Positions 50,414 through 58,207 of a DNA stretch of 64,000 nucleotides are shown here, in pieces. Numbering within the stretch: the first letter of the stretch is position 1; each line of letters begins with the position of its first letter. The DNA is from JAHEEL01 sp964195515 (GTDB taxonomy: Bacteria > Actinomycetota > Acidimicrobiia > Spongiisociales > UBA5794), in contig CAXMQO010000101.1 in assembly GCA_964195515.1 (NCBI GenBank), positions 1 through 64,000 of the forward strand, in the 5' to 3' direction. Position numbers and translations under genes: made by a program. The notes below the pieces were generated by a model. That model did not search any database. It was not told the origin of the DNA and saw nothing but the letters and a program-made list of their open reading frames with translations.

Positions 50414-51703
50414 ATGCCCCCTCGTATCCCCGATCGGTATCGGATGAACGTCCGACTTGGCGCCGACGGCGATATCGAAGAGTGGCTCGCAACCGACGTG
50501 CACCTCGAGCGCCCCGTCTTGATCAGGTTTCCGGGACCCGACGCCGACGCCGACCGAATCGCTGCGTTCCTCGCTCCTGTTCGCGCAGCGGCGGCGACCA
50601 CTCACCCCCATGTTCAGATGATCTACGCTGCGGAAGAAGTCGACGGCTCTGCGTTCGCGGTCGCGGAGTGGGACGGTGCCGTGACCATCGCCGATCGGCT
50701 CAAAGCGGGAGAGACGCTCCCCATCGCGGAGTACCTCACCAACGCGTCCGGTCTCGCCTCCGGCCTTGCAGCATTCCACGCGAACGGTGGTATCCATGGT
50801 GCGATCGACCCGAGAGCGATCCACTTCTCAGCTGCCCACCCTGCACGGCTCGCCAGCTTCGGCCGGGTCCCTCTCACGACCACCCCGACCGATGACACGT
50901 CTGCGCTCGCCGCAGCACTCCGCACTGCGATCACAGGAAGCGACAACCCTGCGGTCCGCCCGTCTCACGTTGCCGAGGGAATCCCCGCCTCAGTCGACGA
51001 TGCGCTCGGAGCGGCCGAAGCCGGGATCCTCGACGCGAAGGGCCTTGCCGCCGCCCTGAGCTCCTCTTCGCTGCATCCACAACCAGACGGCGACCGGGCA
51101 TGGTCTCTGAGGCCCCTCGTCCTGTTCGCCTTCGTTCTCGCGGCCGTCCTCATTCTCTCCATTGTCGGGCTTTCGATCGACGTCGATCCCGATTCCCCGT
51201 TCCTCTACCCGGCCGCGCCGGCCAAACGGGAGCAGACGTCTCCCGCGAACACGGCCCCGGCAACGGACACACCGACGGAGAACTCCATACCGGCCGTGGT
51301 CACCGTCTACGACCCTTTCGGCGACGGCATCGAGAACGATGAGTCTCTTGCCGCCGTGGTGGACGGAGATCGAACCACTGCGTGGGAGACCGAACCGTAT
51401 CCCACCCCGCTCGACGAGACGAAGGAAGGTGTAGGGATCATCCTGGAACCTCCGGTTCCCGTCGGAGCGATCGAGATCACCGGGACGCCGGAGACCCGCT
51501 TCACCGTTGCATGGAACGAGACACGTCCAGACGTTCCCGGCGACTGGGATCGCATCGGCTCAGCACAGATCCTCACGGGGACAACGCGACTCGACGTGGC
51601 GCACCGGGAGAAGGGATTCTGGCTCGTCTGGGTCACCTCCCTCCCACAACGGACCGACGGTTCGTATGGGACCTCCATCACTGAGATTCGTCTCCTCCCG
51701 TGA
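50414..51703 (+). CDS. Membrane pseudokinase with an extracellular domain
   Basis: A 429-residue protein. Residues about 1-215 resemble a protein kinase lobe that has lost catalysis: the ATP-binding Lys is Arg (VLIRF, 38), HRDxKPxN is HGAIDPRAI (128-136) and DFG is SFG (148-150). One helix (233-254) and an external domain of about 170 residues follow (VDGDRTTAWETE..., discoidin-like). In mycobacteria the equivalent pseudokinase is fused to the lipid II flippase MurJ (MviN); here MurJ is absent. It may bind a phosphorylated partner in envelope control. The next gene is sigM-like. Confidence 0.8.
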   Translation: MPPRIPDRYRMNVRLGADGDIEEWLATDVHLERPVLIRFPGPDADADRIAAFLAPVRAAAATTHPHVQMIYAAEEVDGSAFAVAEWDGAVTIADRLKAGETLPIAEYLTNASGLASGLAAFHANGGIHGAIDPRAIHFSAAHPARLASFGRVPLTTTPTDDTSALAAALRTAITGSDNPAVRPSHVAEGIPASVDDALGAAEAGILDAKGLAAALSSSSLHPQPDGDRAWSLRPLVLFAFVLAAVLILSIVGLSIDVDPDSPFLYPAAPAKREQTSPANTAPATDTPTENSIPAVVTVYDPFGDGIENDESLAAVVDGDRTTAWETEPYPTPLDETKEGVGIILEPPVPVGAIEITGTPETRFTVAWNETRPDVPGDWDRIGSAQILTGTTRLDVAHREKGFWLVWVTSLPQRTDGSYGTSITEIRLLP

Positions 51704-51749
51704 AGAAGAACTTCGCCTCCCGGCGTCGACCGGACCAGAATCAGGCTCG

Positions 51750-52325
51750 ATGACCCTTCGTTCCTCAGAAGACCTCGAATTGATCCGCCGCTACCTCGAA
51801 GGTGACGTATCCGCATTCGACGAACTCATGCGTGCCCACGAAGACCGCGTCTTTGCGATCTGTCTCCGCATGATGCGGGACCGGGACGCGGCTCTCGATG
51901 CAACTCAGGACGTCTTCCTCACCGTCTTCCGAAAGGCAGACCGCTACAAGGAACTAGCTGCCTTCAGCACCTGGCTCTACCGCGTCGCCGTGAACACTTG
52001 TTATGACCACCTGAGACGGCAGCAGCGAAAGCGCACCGAGTCACTCCCGGAGCACCTCGATCCCGCGGACCCTCGCAGCGACGACGAGTTCCGTTCCGTT
52101 GAACTGCGTCCGGACATCGAGATGGCGCTTGCCAGGCTTACACCGGAGTTTCGCTCTGCCGTGGTCCTCGTCGACCTCGAGGGCATGTCGCTAGAAGGAG
52201 CCGCGGATACCCTCGAGATACCGATCGGAACGGTGAAGAGCCGTGTCTTCCGGGCGCGAAAGCAACTTTCCAAAGATCTCGGGAACTTCGCACCCGGCTC
52301 AGAGCATCCAAGTGATGAATCATGA
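51750..52325 (+). CDS. ECF RNA polymerase sigma factor (SigM-like)
   Basis: A 191-residue extracytoplasmic-function sigma factor. Region 2 spans FDELMRAHEDRVFAICLRMM and DATQDVFLTVFRKADRYKEL with STWLYRVAVNTCYDHLRR; region 4 contains VVLVDLEGMSLEGAADTLEI and GTVKSRVFRARKQL. ATG 51750 begins region 2. It overlaps the start of the anti-sigma gene (ATGA), the usual design for controlled release by a signal. Its position next to trxB/trxA matches SigM in mycobacteria, where it governs envelope functions. Confidence 0.92.
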   Translation: MTLRSSEDLELIRRYLEGDVSAFDELMRAHEDRVFAICLRMMRDRDAALDATQDVFLTVFRKADRYKELAAFSTWLYRVAVNTCYDHLRRQQRKRTESLPEHLDPADPRSDDEFRSVELRPDIEMALARLTPEFRSAVVLVDLEGMSLEGAADTLEIPIGTVKSRVFRARKQLSKDLGNFAPGSEHPSDES

Positions 52326-53215
52326 ACGAACGTAATCAAGAACTCATCGTCGATCTGATTGGCGGCCGTCTCTCCCTGGACGAGGAACGAGCGGCCTTCG
52401 CTCGAATTGAGAACGATCCCGACTTCCGTGCCGAGTACGAGACACAGATATCCGCCATCTCCATGCTCGAAGCATCTTCGACCCCATTGATGACACCGGA
52501 CGAGCGGTCGACGCTGCACGCGGCGCTCCGTCAGCAACTCCACCTCGACGACACCCCCGTTCCGATCGTCGCCGTCACTTCCCGATGGCAGCGCTGGTGG
52601 GCGCCGCTCGGCGGTCTCGCAGTGGCCGCTGCCGTGGTTGTCGGCGCCGTCGTCATTCTTCCCGGTGCCCTGTCGAGCAGCGATTCGGACGAGAGTTTCG
52701 AGATGGCTTCCGCGGAGATCGCCACCACCGCGCCGAACGCATCACTTGCTGACGGTCTCGCCGAGGAGACCGGGGACCAAAACGGAGGCGCCGACGCCGC
52801 AGCACCACAGGCTACGGAGAGTGCTGTCGCCGGGGGAAGCACTGCCGACGAGGACGTACCGTCCACGACGACCGCGGCAGCCTACGACGCGGCCGAAGCT
52901 TCGACTCCTCTTCCATACCTGTCCGACATCGATCTCGAGGCGCTCGAGAGTGAACTCTCTTCGGACCCGGAATCTCTCAGGAACGGCATCTCAACGCCTT
53001 CGACCAAGTCCTCCGAACTCGACCCCTCCCAGGTGGAGGCGTGCCTCGATTCGCTGCGCGCGGACGATACGGCGTCGTCCTTCTCCCCCATCGCGACCGC
53101 GACCTACGAGGGCACCGAGTCCGTAGTGGTATCGGTCTCCCCTTCTGAAGGGGATCCCTTCCTCATTGTCTTCGCCGTGGACTCGTGCCGGGAGCTCGCC
53201 AGCACACGGGGATGA
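52322..53215 (+). CDS. Membrane anti-sigma factor candidate
   Basis: A 297-residue protein coupled to the sigma factor gene. The N-terminal 85 residues are helical and acidic, as in sigma-binding domains, but no zinc-binding HxxxCxxC motif is seen. A hydrophobic segment (about residues 92-113) anchors it, followed by a long Ser/Ala/Thr/Glu-rich external region and a C-terminal domain with CLDSLRADD...VSVSPSEGDPFLIVFAVDSC. I infer an anti-sigma role from gene order and topology, not from a family hit. Confidence 0.75.
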   Translation: MNERNQELIVDLIGGRLSLDEERAAFARIENDPDFRAEYETQISAISMLEASSTPLMTPDERSTLHAALRQQLHLDDTPVPIVAVTSRWQRWWAPLGGLAVAAAVVVGAVVILPGALSSSDSDESFEMASAEIATTAPNASLADGLAEETGDQNGGADAAAPQATESAVAGGSTADEDVPSTTTAAAYDAAEASTPLPYLSDIDLEALESELSSDPESLRNGISTPSTKSSELDPSQVEACLDSLRADDTASSFSPIATATYEGTESVVVSVSPSEGDPFLIVFAVDSCRELASTRG

Positions 53216-53246
53216 GCGTCGCGTCATTCGACTATCCTCCTTGGAC

Positions 53247-53558
53247 ATGACCGATCGACCGCGCAACGACTACCCGACCAAGATCGCCGATTTCCTCGAA
53301 CAGATTGCTACCCGCATCCGTTCACTCACGGTGGATCGTGCATCTCTGGCGGTTACGTGGACGGCGATCGGACTCGTCGTAGCGACGCTCGCGGTCCTTG
53401 CTGTGATCTGGCTGCTCGTCGGTTTCTTCCGTGCTCTCGGTACCCTGATCGGACAGGAACTGGCATATGCCGTCGTCGGGGGCATATTGCTCCTCGTCGG
53501 CGTGTTCCTCTGGGTGAAGAGATATCCAGACGACGAGACGACACCACCACAGGAGTGA
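53247..53558 (+). CDS. Small two-helix membrane protein
   Basis: A 103-residue protein with hydrophobic segments AVTWTAIGLVVATLAVLAVI and LAYAVVGGILLLVGVFLWV, an amphipathic N-terminus and a charged tail. It sits between the anti-sigma gene and trxB. I do not recognise the family; its compact position makes it likely real. Confidence 0.7.
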   Translation: MTDRPRNDYPTKIADFLEQIATRIRSLTVDRASLAVTWTAIGLVVATLAVLAVIWLLVGFFRALGTLIGQELAYAVVGGILLLVGVFLWVKRYPDDETTPPQE

Positions 53559-53560
53559 CC

Positions 53561-54484
53561 ATGGCCGAGAAGGTCTTGATCATCGGGTCCGGCCCCGCCG
53601 GGCTCACCGCCGCTATCTACGCCGCTCGCGCCGACCTCAAGCCGTTGATGATCGAGGGCATGGAACGTGGTGGGCAGTTGATGCTCACCACAGAAGTCGA
53701 GAACTATCCCGGGTTCCCCGAGGGGATCATGGGCCCGGAACTCATGGACGGAATGCGGAAGCAGGCCGAACGTTTCGGCACCCGCATCGTCTCGTCCGAC
53801 GTCACGAAGGTCGACCTCTCCGAACGTCCCTTCAAGGTGTGGGTCGGTGACGACCTCTACGAGTCGGAGGCCCTCGTCATCTCGACCGGCGCATCTGCTC
53901 GATGGCTTGGGATTCCCGGGGAAAGCCGCCTCCGTGGATACGGCGTCTCGGCATGTGCAACGTGTGACGGTTTCTTCTTCCGGGATCGGGACATCGCGAT
54001 CGTTGGTGGTGGCGACTCAGCCATGGAGGAGGCGATCTTCCTCACCAAATTCGCCTCGAAGGTCACCATCCTCCATCGACGCGACGAGTTCAGGGCCTCG
54101 AAGATAATGGCTCAACGGGCAATCGATCACCCGAAGATCGAGGTCCTCTGGAACACGACAATCGAAGAGGTACTCGGCGGTGATCTGGTCACCGGTCTCC
54201 GGGTGAGGAACGTCCTGACCGATGAGGAGTCGGTGCTGCCAGTCGAGGGGTTCTTCCTGGCAATCGGCCACGACCCAAATACCAAGATTTTCCAGGGACA
54301 ACTAGATCTGGACGCCTCTGGATATGTCGCCACCGAAGGAGGCCCGACGCGAACCTCTGTGGAAGGCGTGTTCGCAGCAGGAGACGTCGTCGACCACTAC
54401 TACCAGCAAGCCGTGACGGCCGCCGGCATGGGCTGTCAGGCCGCTATCGACGTCGAGCACTGGCTCGACCGAACCGAGGCCTGA
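53561..54484 (+). CDS. trxB: Thioredoxin reductase
   Basis: A 307-residue FAD enzyme that reduces thioredoxin with NADPH. FAD motif VLIIGSGPAGLTAAIYAARA at the N-terminus; redox pair CATC in GVSACATCDGFFF; NADPH motif IVGGGDSAMEEA; C-terminal VFAAGDVVDHYYQQAVTAAGMG. Start ATG 53561, directly after the small membrane protein gene. Paired with trxA downstream as in other actinobacteria. Confidence 0.97.
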   Translation: MAEKVLIIGSGPAGLTAAIYAARADLKPLMIEGMERGGQLMLTTEVENYPGFPEGIMGPELMDGMRKQAERFGTRIVSSDVTKVDLSERPFKVWVGDDLYESEALVISTGASARWLGIPGESRLRGYGVSACATCDGFFFRDRDIAIVGGGDSAMEEAIFLTKFASKVTILHRRDEFRASKIMAQRAIDHPKIEVLWNTTIEEVLGGDLVTGLRVRNVLTDEESVLPVEGFFLAIGHDPNTKIFQGQLDLDASGYVATEGGPTRTSVEGVFAAGDVVDHYYQQAVTAAGMGCQAAIDVEHWLDRTEA

Positions 54485-54542
54485 ATCCAATACCGTCCGC
54501 CTCCGACCGGTTTGGCGGACCAATGATCACGAGGGAGTCAAG

Positions 54543-54869
54543 ATGGGACGGAACACCGTCAAGGGAACCGACGCCACGTTCGTCGAACTGATTGGGTCGT
54601 CGACGCCGACCCTCGTCGACTTCTGGGCAGAGTGGTGCGGGCCGTGCAAGATGATGGACGGACCACTTGAGGAGATCGCCGGAGATCGATCCGAACAACT
54701 CCAGATCGTCAAACTCAACGTCGACGAGAATCCGTCAACGGCTATGCAGTTCGGCGTGATGAGTATTCCGACGATGATCATCTTCCAGGCTGGGGAAGAG
54801 AAGAAGCGCCTCGTCGGAGCCAGGAGCAAGGCGCAGCTAGAAGCTGAGATCGCCTCCTTCGTCTCCTGA
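54543..54869 (+). CDS. trxA: Thioredoxin
   Basis: A 108-residue thioredoxin with the classic active site VDFWAEWCGPCKMM and the cis-Pro segment VMSIPTMIIFQAGEE. It reduces protein disulfides in the cytoplasm and is recharged by TrxB. The gene follows trxB by 58 bases and precedes the CwlM-like gene. Confidence 0.97.
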   Translation: MGRNTVKGTDATFVELIGSSTPTLVDFWAEWCGPCKMMDGPLEEIAGDRSEQLQIVKLNVDENPSTAMQFGVMSIPTMIIFQAGEEKKRLVGARSKAQLEAEIASFVS

Positions 54870-54894
54870 GCCACGACCGCCCGGTGACGAGAGC

Positions 54895-55887
54895 GTGAGG
54901 CTCTACCACTCCGGAGACCGCGGGGAACCGGTTCGGGATATCCAGCGCCGCCTAACGAGCCTGGGAATCCTTGCCAGGGTCGACGGTTCGTACGACTCGG
55001 ACACGATCGCCGCCGTACGGAAATTCCAGGAAACGCGCGGGGTGCGCGTGGACGGCATCGTGGGTCCCGAAACCTGGCGAACGCTGGTCGACGCCGGGTT
55101 TCGGCTTGGCGATCGCCTTCTCTACCGGCGTTCTCCGATGATGCGCGGCGATGACGTCTCCAAACTCCAGCAGAGCCTCGGCTCCCTCGGGTTCGACGCG
55201 GGTAAAGTCGACGGACTCTTCGGCCCCGACACGCTCAGGGCTGTGCTCGACTTCCAACACAACCGAGGAATGGCCGAGGATGGATTCGCCGGCGGTGAGG
55301 TCGTTGAGGAACTACATCTGATGTCCAAAGCGACGGAGAAACCCGGTCGAGAGGCAGTGCGTGAGCGCGAGTGGGTCGATTCACTCCCCCAGCCAATTGC
55401 GGGTGCACGGATCTACGTCGATCCGGACAGCGGTGAGGCCTCGGCTCCGGACTCCACGTGGTCGGTTGCGACCCGTCTCGCGTCGGATCTTCAACTCTCC
55501 GGCGCTCGCGTATTGTTATCGAGAAGCATTGACACCTCTCCAAACGAGCGGTTCCGTTCAAAGCGGGCGAATCGCCTCGACGTCCAGGTCGTCGTGTCGA
55601 TCACCGTTCCACCCGACGGCATCGAAGCGGTCTTCTACTTCGGTACGCCGCTCAGCACCAGCGAAGCCGGGAGGGCGATCGCCATCCATCTCGCCGGAAG
55701 GCTCAACGTTCCCGCCCTCCCACGCGCCGTGCCGATGCTGAAGGAGACCCGTTCGCCGGCGGTCGTGATAGCCGTGGCCAACCCCTCCCCCGAACTGGGC
55801 TCCCAGATCGCTCGGGCGATCGTCGACCTCTACGCGTCCGGCCCAGACGAGGAGGAAAGCAAGGAGCAAGGAGCAAGTAGGAAGTAG
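54895..55887 (+). CDS. cwlM: CwlM-like protein, probably inactive amidase
   Basis: A 330-residue protein with two peptidoglycan-binding-like domains (about 6-65 and 80-145) and a C-terminal amidase_3 domain (170-315). The zinc ligands are lost: the usual DPGHGG is DPDSG (176-180) and the SIHAN motif is SIT (235-237), though LLSRS and the ERF-RSKRAN helix remain. No signal peptide is seen, consistent with a cytoplasmic role. In mycobacteria CwlM is a phosphorylated activator of MurA. Start GTG 54895. The C-terminus SKEQGASRK is coded by a heptamer repeat. Confidence 0.88.
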   Translation: MRLYHSGDRGEPVRDIQRRLTSLGILARVDGSYDSDTIAAVRKFQETRGVRVDGIVGPETWRTLVDAGFRLGDRLLYRRSPMMRGDDVSKLQQSLGSLGFDAGKVDGLFGPDTLRAVLDFQHNRGMAEDGFAGGEVVEELHLMSKATEKPGREAVREREWVDSLPQPIAGARIYVDPDSGEASAPDSTWSVATRLASDLQLSGARVLLSRSIDTSPNERFRSKRANRLDVQVVVSITVPPDGIEAVFYFGTPLSTSEAGRAIAIHLAGRLNVPALPRAVPMLKETRSPAVVIAVANPSPELGSQIARAIVDLYASGPDEEESKEQGASRK

Positions 55888-55924
55888 GAAGATACGAAAA
55901 GGTGCGTCGCCGGACTACGGACTA
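55859..55924. repeat. Heptamer arrays spanning the cwlM and parB stop codons
   Basis: Units GCAAGGA, GCAAGGA, GCAAGTA, GGAAGTA and GGAAGAT (55859-55893) run through the last codons and stop of cwlM. Then CGGACTA twice (55911-55924) supplies the stop of parB on the other strand. The arrays are seven-base periodic like those elsewhere in the window. Confidence 0.75.
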
Positions 55925-56776
55925 CTCAAATAATTGGCGGTAGATCCGTTCTAGGTCTTCGAGCGACCCATAGCGGATCACCATCCGCCCGCCTTCTCCG
56001 CGACCGGTGATGTTCACTCTGGTGGCCAGGCGCTCGGAGAGCCGCTCCTCGAGTTCGATGATTGCAGCCGGACGCATCACCGGGAAACTTCGAGGTCGTT
56101 TCGTATCGGGGATCGAGCGGTTCTTCACCGCCTCTTCGACGTTCCTGACCGACCAACCTTCGGCGACCGCGCGTTCAGCGATATGTACGGCATAGGCCTC
56201 GTCGTCAAGAGCAAGGAGGGCTCGGGCGTGTCCCGCCGACAGCTCCCCGCGTTCGAGCATTCCTTGGATCGGTGCCGGTAGTTGGAGCAGCCGTAGGGTG
56301 TTTGTCACCGCACTCCGGCTCTTCCCGACTCTGGTTGCCACCTGTTCGTGAGTCATGCCAAAATCTTCCAGAAGGTTTCGGTATGCCGCGGCTTCTTCGA
56401 GCGGCGAGAGGTCTTTGCGCTGGATATTCTCGATGAGCGCCTCGGTGAGGTGTCGCTCGTCACTCGCAACAGCCCGGATAACCGCAGGGATCGTTGTCAG
56501 TCCCGCCATATCCGCGGCTCTCAACCGCCGCTCGCCTGCGATGAGCACATATGCGCCATCCGTGTCCCCCGGGCGGACGATGACGGGTTGGAGAACGCCG
56601 ACTTCGCGGATTGACGCCGCCAACTCCCCCAGCGAATCGTCGTCGAACCGGCTCCTCGGCTGCTGAGGACTTCGCGAAATCTCCTCGAGTTCGAGTTCGG
56701 CGAAGCCAACTGAAGGGTGCTCGACCGGAAATAGAGCTTCGAGGCCCCGTCCTAGTCCACTCTTACGTGCGGCCAT
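55922..56776 (-). CDS. parB: Chromosome-partitioning protein ParB
   Basis: CTP-dependent clamp that loads at parS (284 residues). N-terminus KSGLGRGLEALFP, then the CTPase core ISRSPQQPRSRFDDDSLGELAASI, VLIAGERRLRAADMAGL and ALIENIQRKDLSPLEEAAAY, with the helix-turn-helix TRVGKSRSAVTNTLRLLQLP. Start ATG 56776, overlapping parA. It should spread from the parS site at rsmG and load SMC. Confidence 0.96.
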   Translation of the reverse strand: MAARKSGLGRGLEALFPVEHPSVGFAELELEEISRSPQQPRSRFDDDSLGELAASIREVGVLQPVIVRPGDTDGAYVLIAGERRLRAADMAGLTTIPAVIRAVASDERHLTEALIENIQRKDLSPLEEAAAYRNLLEDFGMTHEQVATRVGKSRSAVTNTLRLLQLPAPIQGMLERGELSAGHARALLALDDEAYAVHIAERAVAEGWSVRNVEEAVKNRSIPDTKRPRSFPVMRPAAIIELEERLSERLATRVNITGRGEGGRMVIRYGSLEDLERIYRQLFE

Positions 56777-57536
56777 GTCTCCTCCGAAATTCGCGTGCCA
56801 GTTCCCGGTAGGCGATTGCCCCTCGCGACATGGGGTCATACGCCTCGATCGGTTCTCCGTACGAGGGAGCCTCAGACAGTCTGACGGTGCGGGGGATTAC
56901 CGTCCGATACGTCGTTTCGCCGAAATGCTCCCGTACCTGCGCGACGACATCCGCTGCCAGCGTGGTTCGCCCGTCGAACATGGTCAGGAGTACACCTTCA
57001 ATATTGAGCTGAGGGTTAAGGTTCCGTTGAACCAGTTGGATGTTCTTCATCAGCTGGCTCACCCCCTCGAGGGCGTAGTACTCACACTGAATGGGGATGA
57101 GGACCTCGTCTGCGGCTGCCAGACCGTTCACGGTCAGGAGCCCAAGCGACGGAGGGCAGTCCACGAGTACGAAGTCGTAGTCGTCTGCGATTGGTTTTAG
57201 CGCATTTCCAAGACGCGCCTCTCGGGAGAACATCGAGACCAGCTCGATCTCGGCGCCGGCGAGTTCGATCGTCGCCGGTACGACAAAGAGATCACGCACC
57301 GAGGAGGGTTCGATTACGTCTTCGATCGCAACGTCTTCGACAAGGAGGTCATAGGTCGAGTACTCGATCGCCGCCCGGTCGATTCCTAGGCCACTGGTCG
57401 TGTTCCCCTGTGGGTCGAGATCGACCAGAAGAACGCGTTCTCCTTGGAACGCAAGGCCTGCACCGAGATTGATCGTGGTTGTTGACTTGCCCACGCCACC
57501 CTTCTGGTTGGCGATGGCAACGATTGTCGTCGGCAT
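56763..57536 (-). CDS. parA: Chromosome-partitioning ATPase ParA
   Basis: ATPase (257 residues) that moves the origin region with ParB. The deviant Walker A ANQKGGVGKSTTTINL, Walker B LVDLDPQGNTTSGLG and VLVDCPPSLGLLTVNGL, and the Arg finger region QVREHFGETTYRTVIPRTVRLSEAPSYG-type end are typical. Stop overlaps the parB start by 14 bases. Confidence 0.97.
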   Translation of the reverse strand: MPTTIVAIANQKGGVGKSTTTINLGAGLAFQGERVLLVDLDPQGNTTSGLGIDRAAIEYSTYDLLVEDVAIEDVIEPSSVRDLFVVPATIELAGAEIELVSMFSREARLGNALKPIADDYDFVLVDCPPSLGLLTVNGLAAADEVLIPIQCEYYALEGVSQLMKNIQLVQRNLNPQLNIEGVLLTMFDGRTTLAADVVAQVREHFGETTYRTVIPRTVRLSEAPSYGEPIEAYDPMSRGAIAYRELAREFRRRHGRT

Positions 57537-57547
57537 TGGGAGGGGTC

Positions 57548-58201
57548 TCAGTCCGAAGCTGGGGGATTGGTTGCCGTCATCCTAAGAAGCCAGGCGGGAG
57601 AGTCAAGGACCCCACTGTTGATCCGCAGCAGGTCGAGCTTCGTTCCGGGTGGCGCATGAGGAAGTTGGTCGGGTTCGGCGGAGCGACTCAACCCGACCAC
57701 GGCGCGGCCGTTCATCTCCAGGAGTGGCAGGGCGGTCGCAAGGGCGTCTTCCCAGACGAGCGACGCACGGAACACAATCGTCGACCACGGTCCTCTCATA
57801 CCCTGTATGTCTCGCTGCTCCACGACCACGTTCTCAAGACCGAGGATCCGAATGGCCCGTCGCGCAAGACGACAACGCTTCTCCGACCGGTCGAGCAGTG
57901 TTACCGACGTATTTGGATGCAAAATCGCCAGGGGGATACCCGGGAGGCCCACTCCTGAACCAATATCGAGGATGTCAACGGGCGTTCCCGCCCACGCTGC
58001 AGCAAACACGAGCGAGTCGGCGACATGCCGATCAATGATCCGGTCCTCCTCGTCCGAGCCGATTCCCCCGGCTTCGACGGCCTCCGCGGCCAGCCAGTCG
58101 GCGAATTGGATCAGCGTCTCTCGTTGAGCCGATGTCAGGTCGGTTCTGGCCCGACCTGCAGCCCGATCAAGGCGGTCGCGAACATGTTTCCCGTGAAACA
58201 T
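57548..58201 (-). CDS. rsmG: 16S rRNA (guanine527-N7)-methyltransferase
   Basis: A 217-residue SAM-dependent methylase of 16S rRNA; loss in other bacteria gives low-level streptomycin resistance. Motif I is ILDIGSGVGLPGIPLA, preceded by ADSLVFAAAW; LLDRSEKRCRLARRAIRILGLENV and FRASLVWEDALATALPLL follow. The first codons, MFHGKH, are spelled by a parS site. It lies between parA and khpB as in most actinobacteria. Confidence 0.95.
   Translation of the reverse strand: MFHGKHVRDRLDRAAGRARTDLTSAQRETLIQFADWLAAEAVEAGGIGSDEEDRIIDRHVADSLVFAAAWAGTPVDILDIGSGVGLPGIPLAILHPNTSVTLLDRSEKRCRLARRAIRILGLENVVVEQRDIQGMRGPWSTIVFRASLVWEDALATALPLLEMNGRAVVGLSRSAEPDQLPHAPPGTKLDLLRINSGVLDSPAWLLRMTATNPPASD
58185..58200. 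promoter_or_regulatory. parS centromere-like site
   Basis: TGTTTCCCGTGAAACA matches the bacterial parS consensus TGTTTCACGTGAAACA at 15 of 16 positions. It lies within the start codons of rsmG, about 1.4 kb from parB and about 4.5 kb from the likely origin, a usual place for ParB loading. Confidence 0.9.
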
Positions 58202-58207
58202 GCGGGC

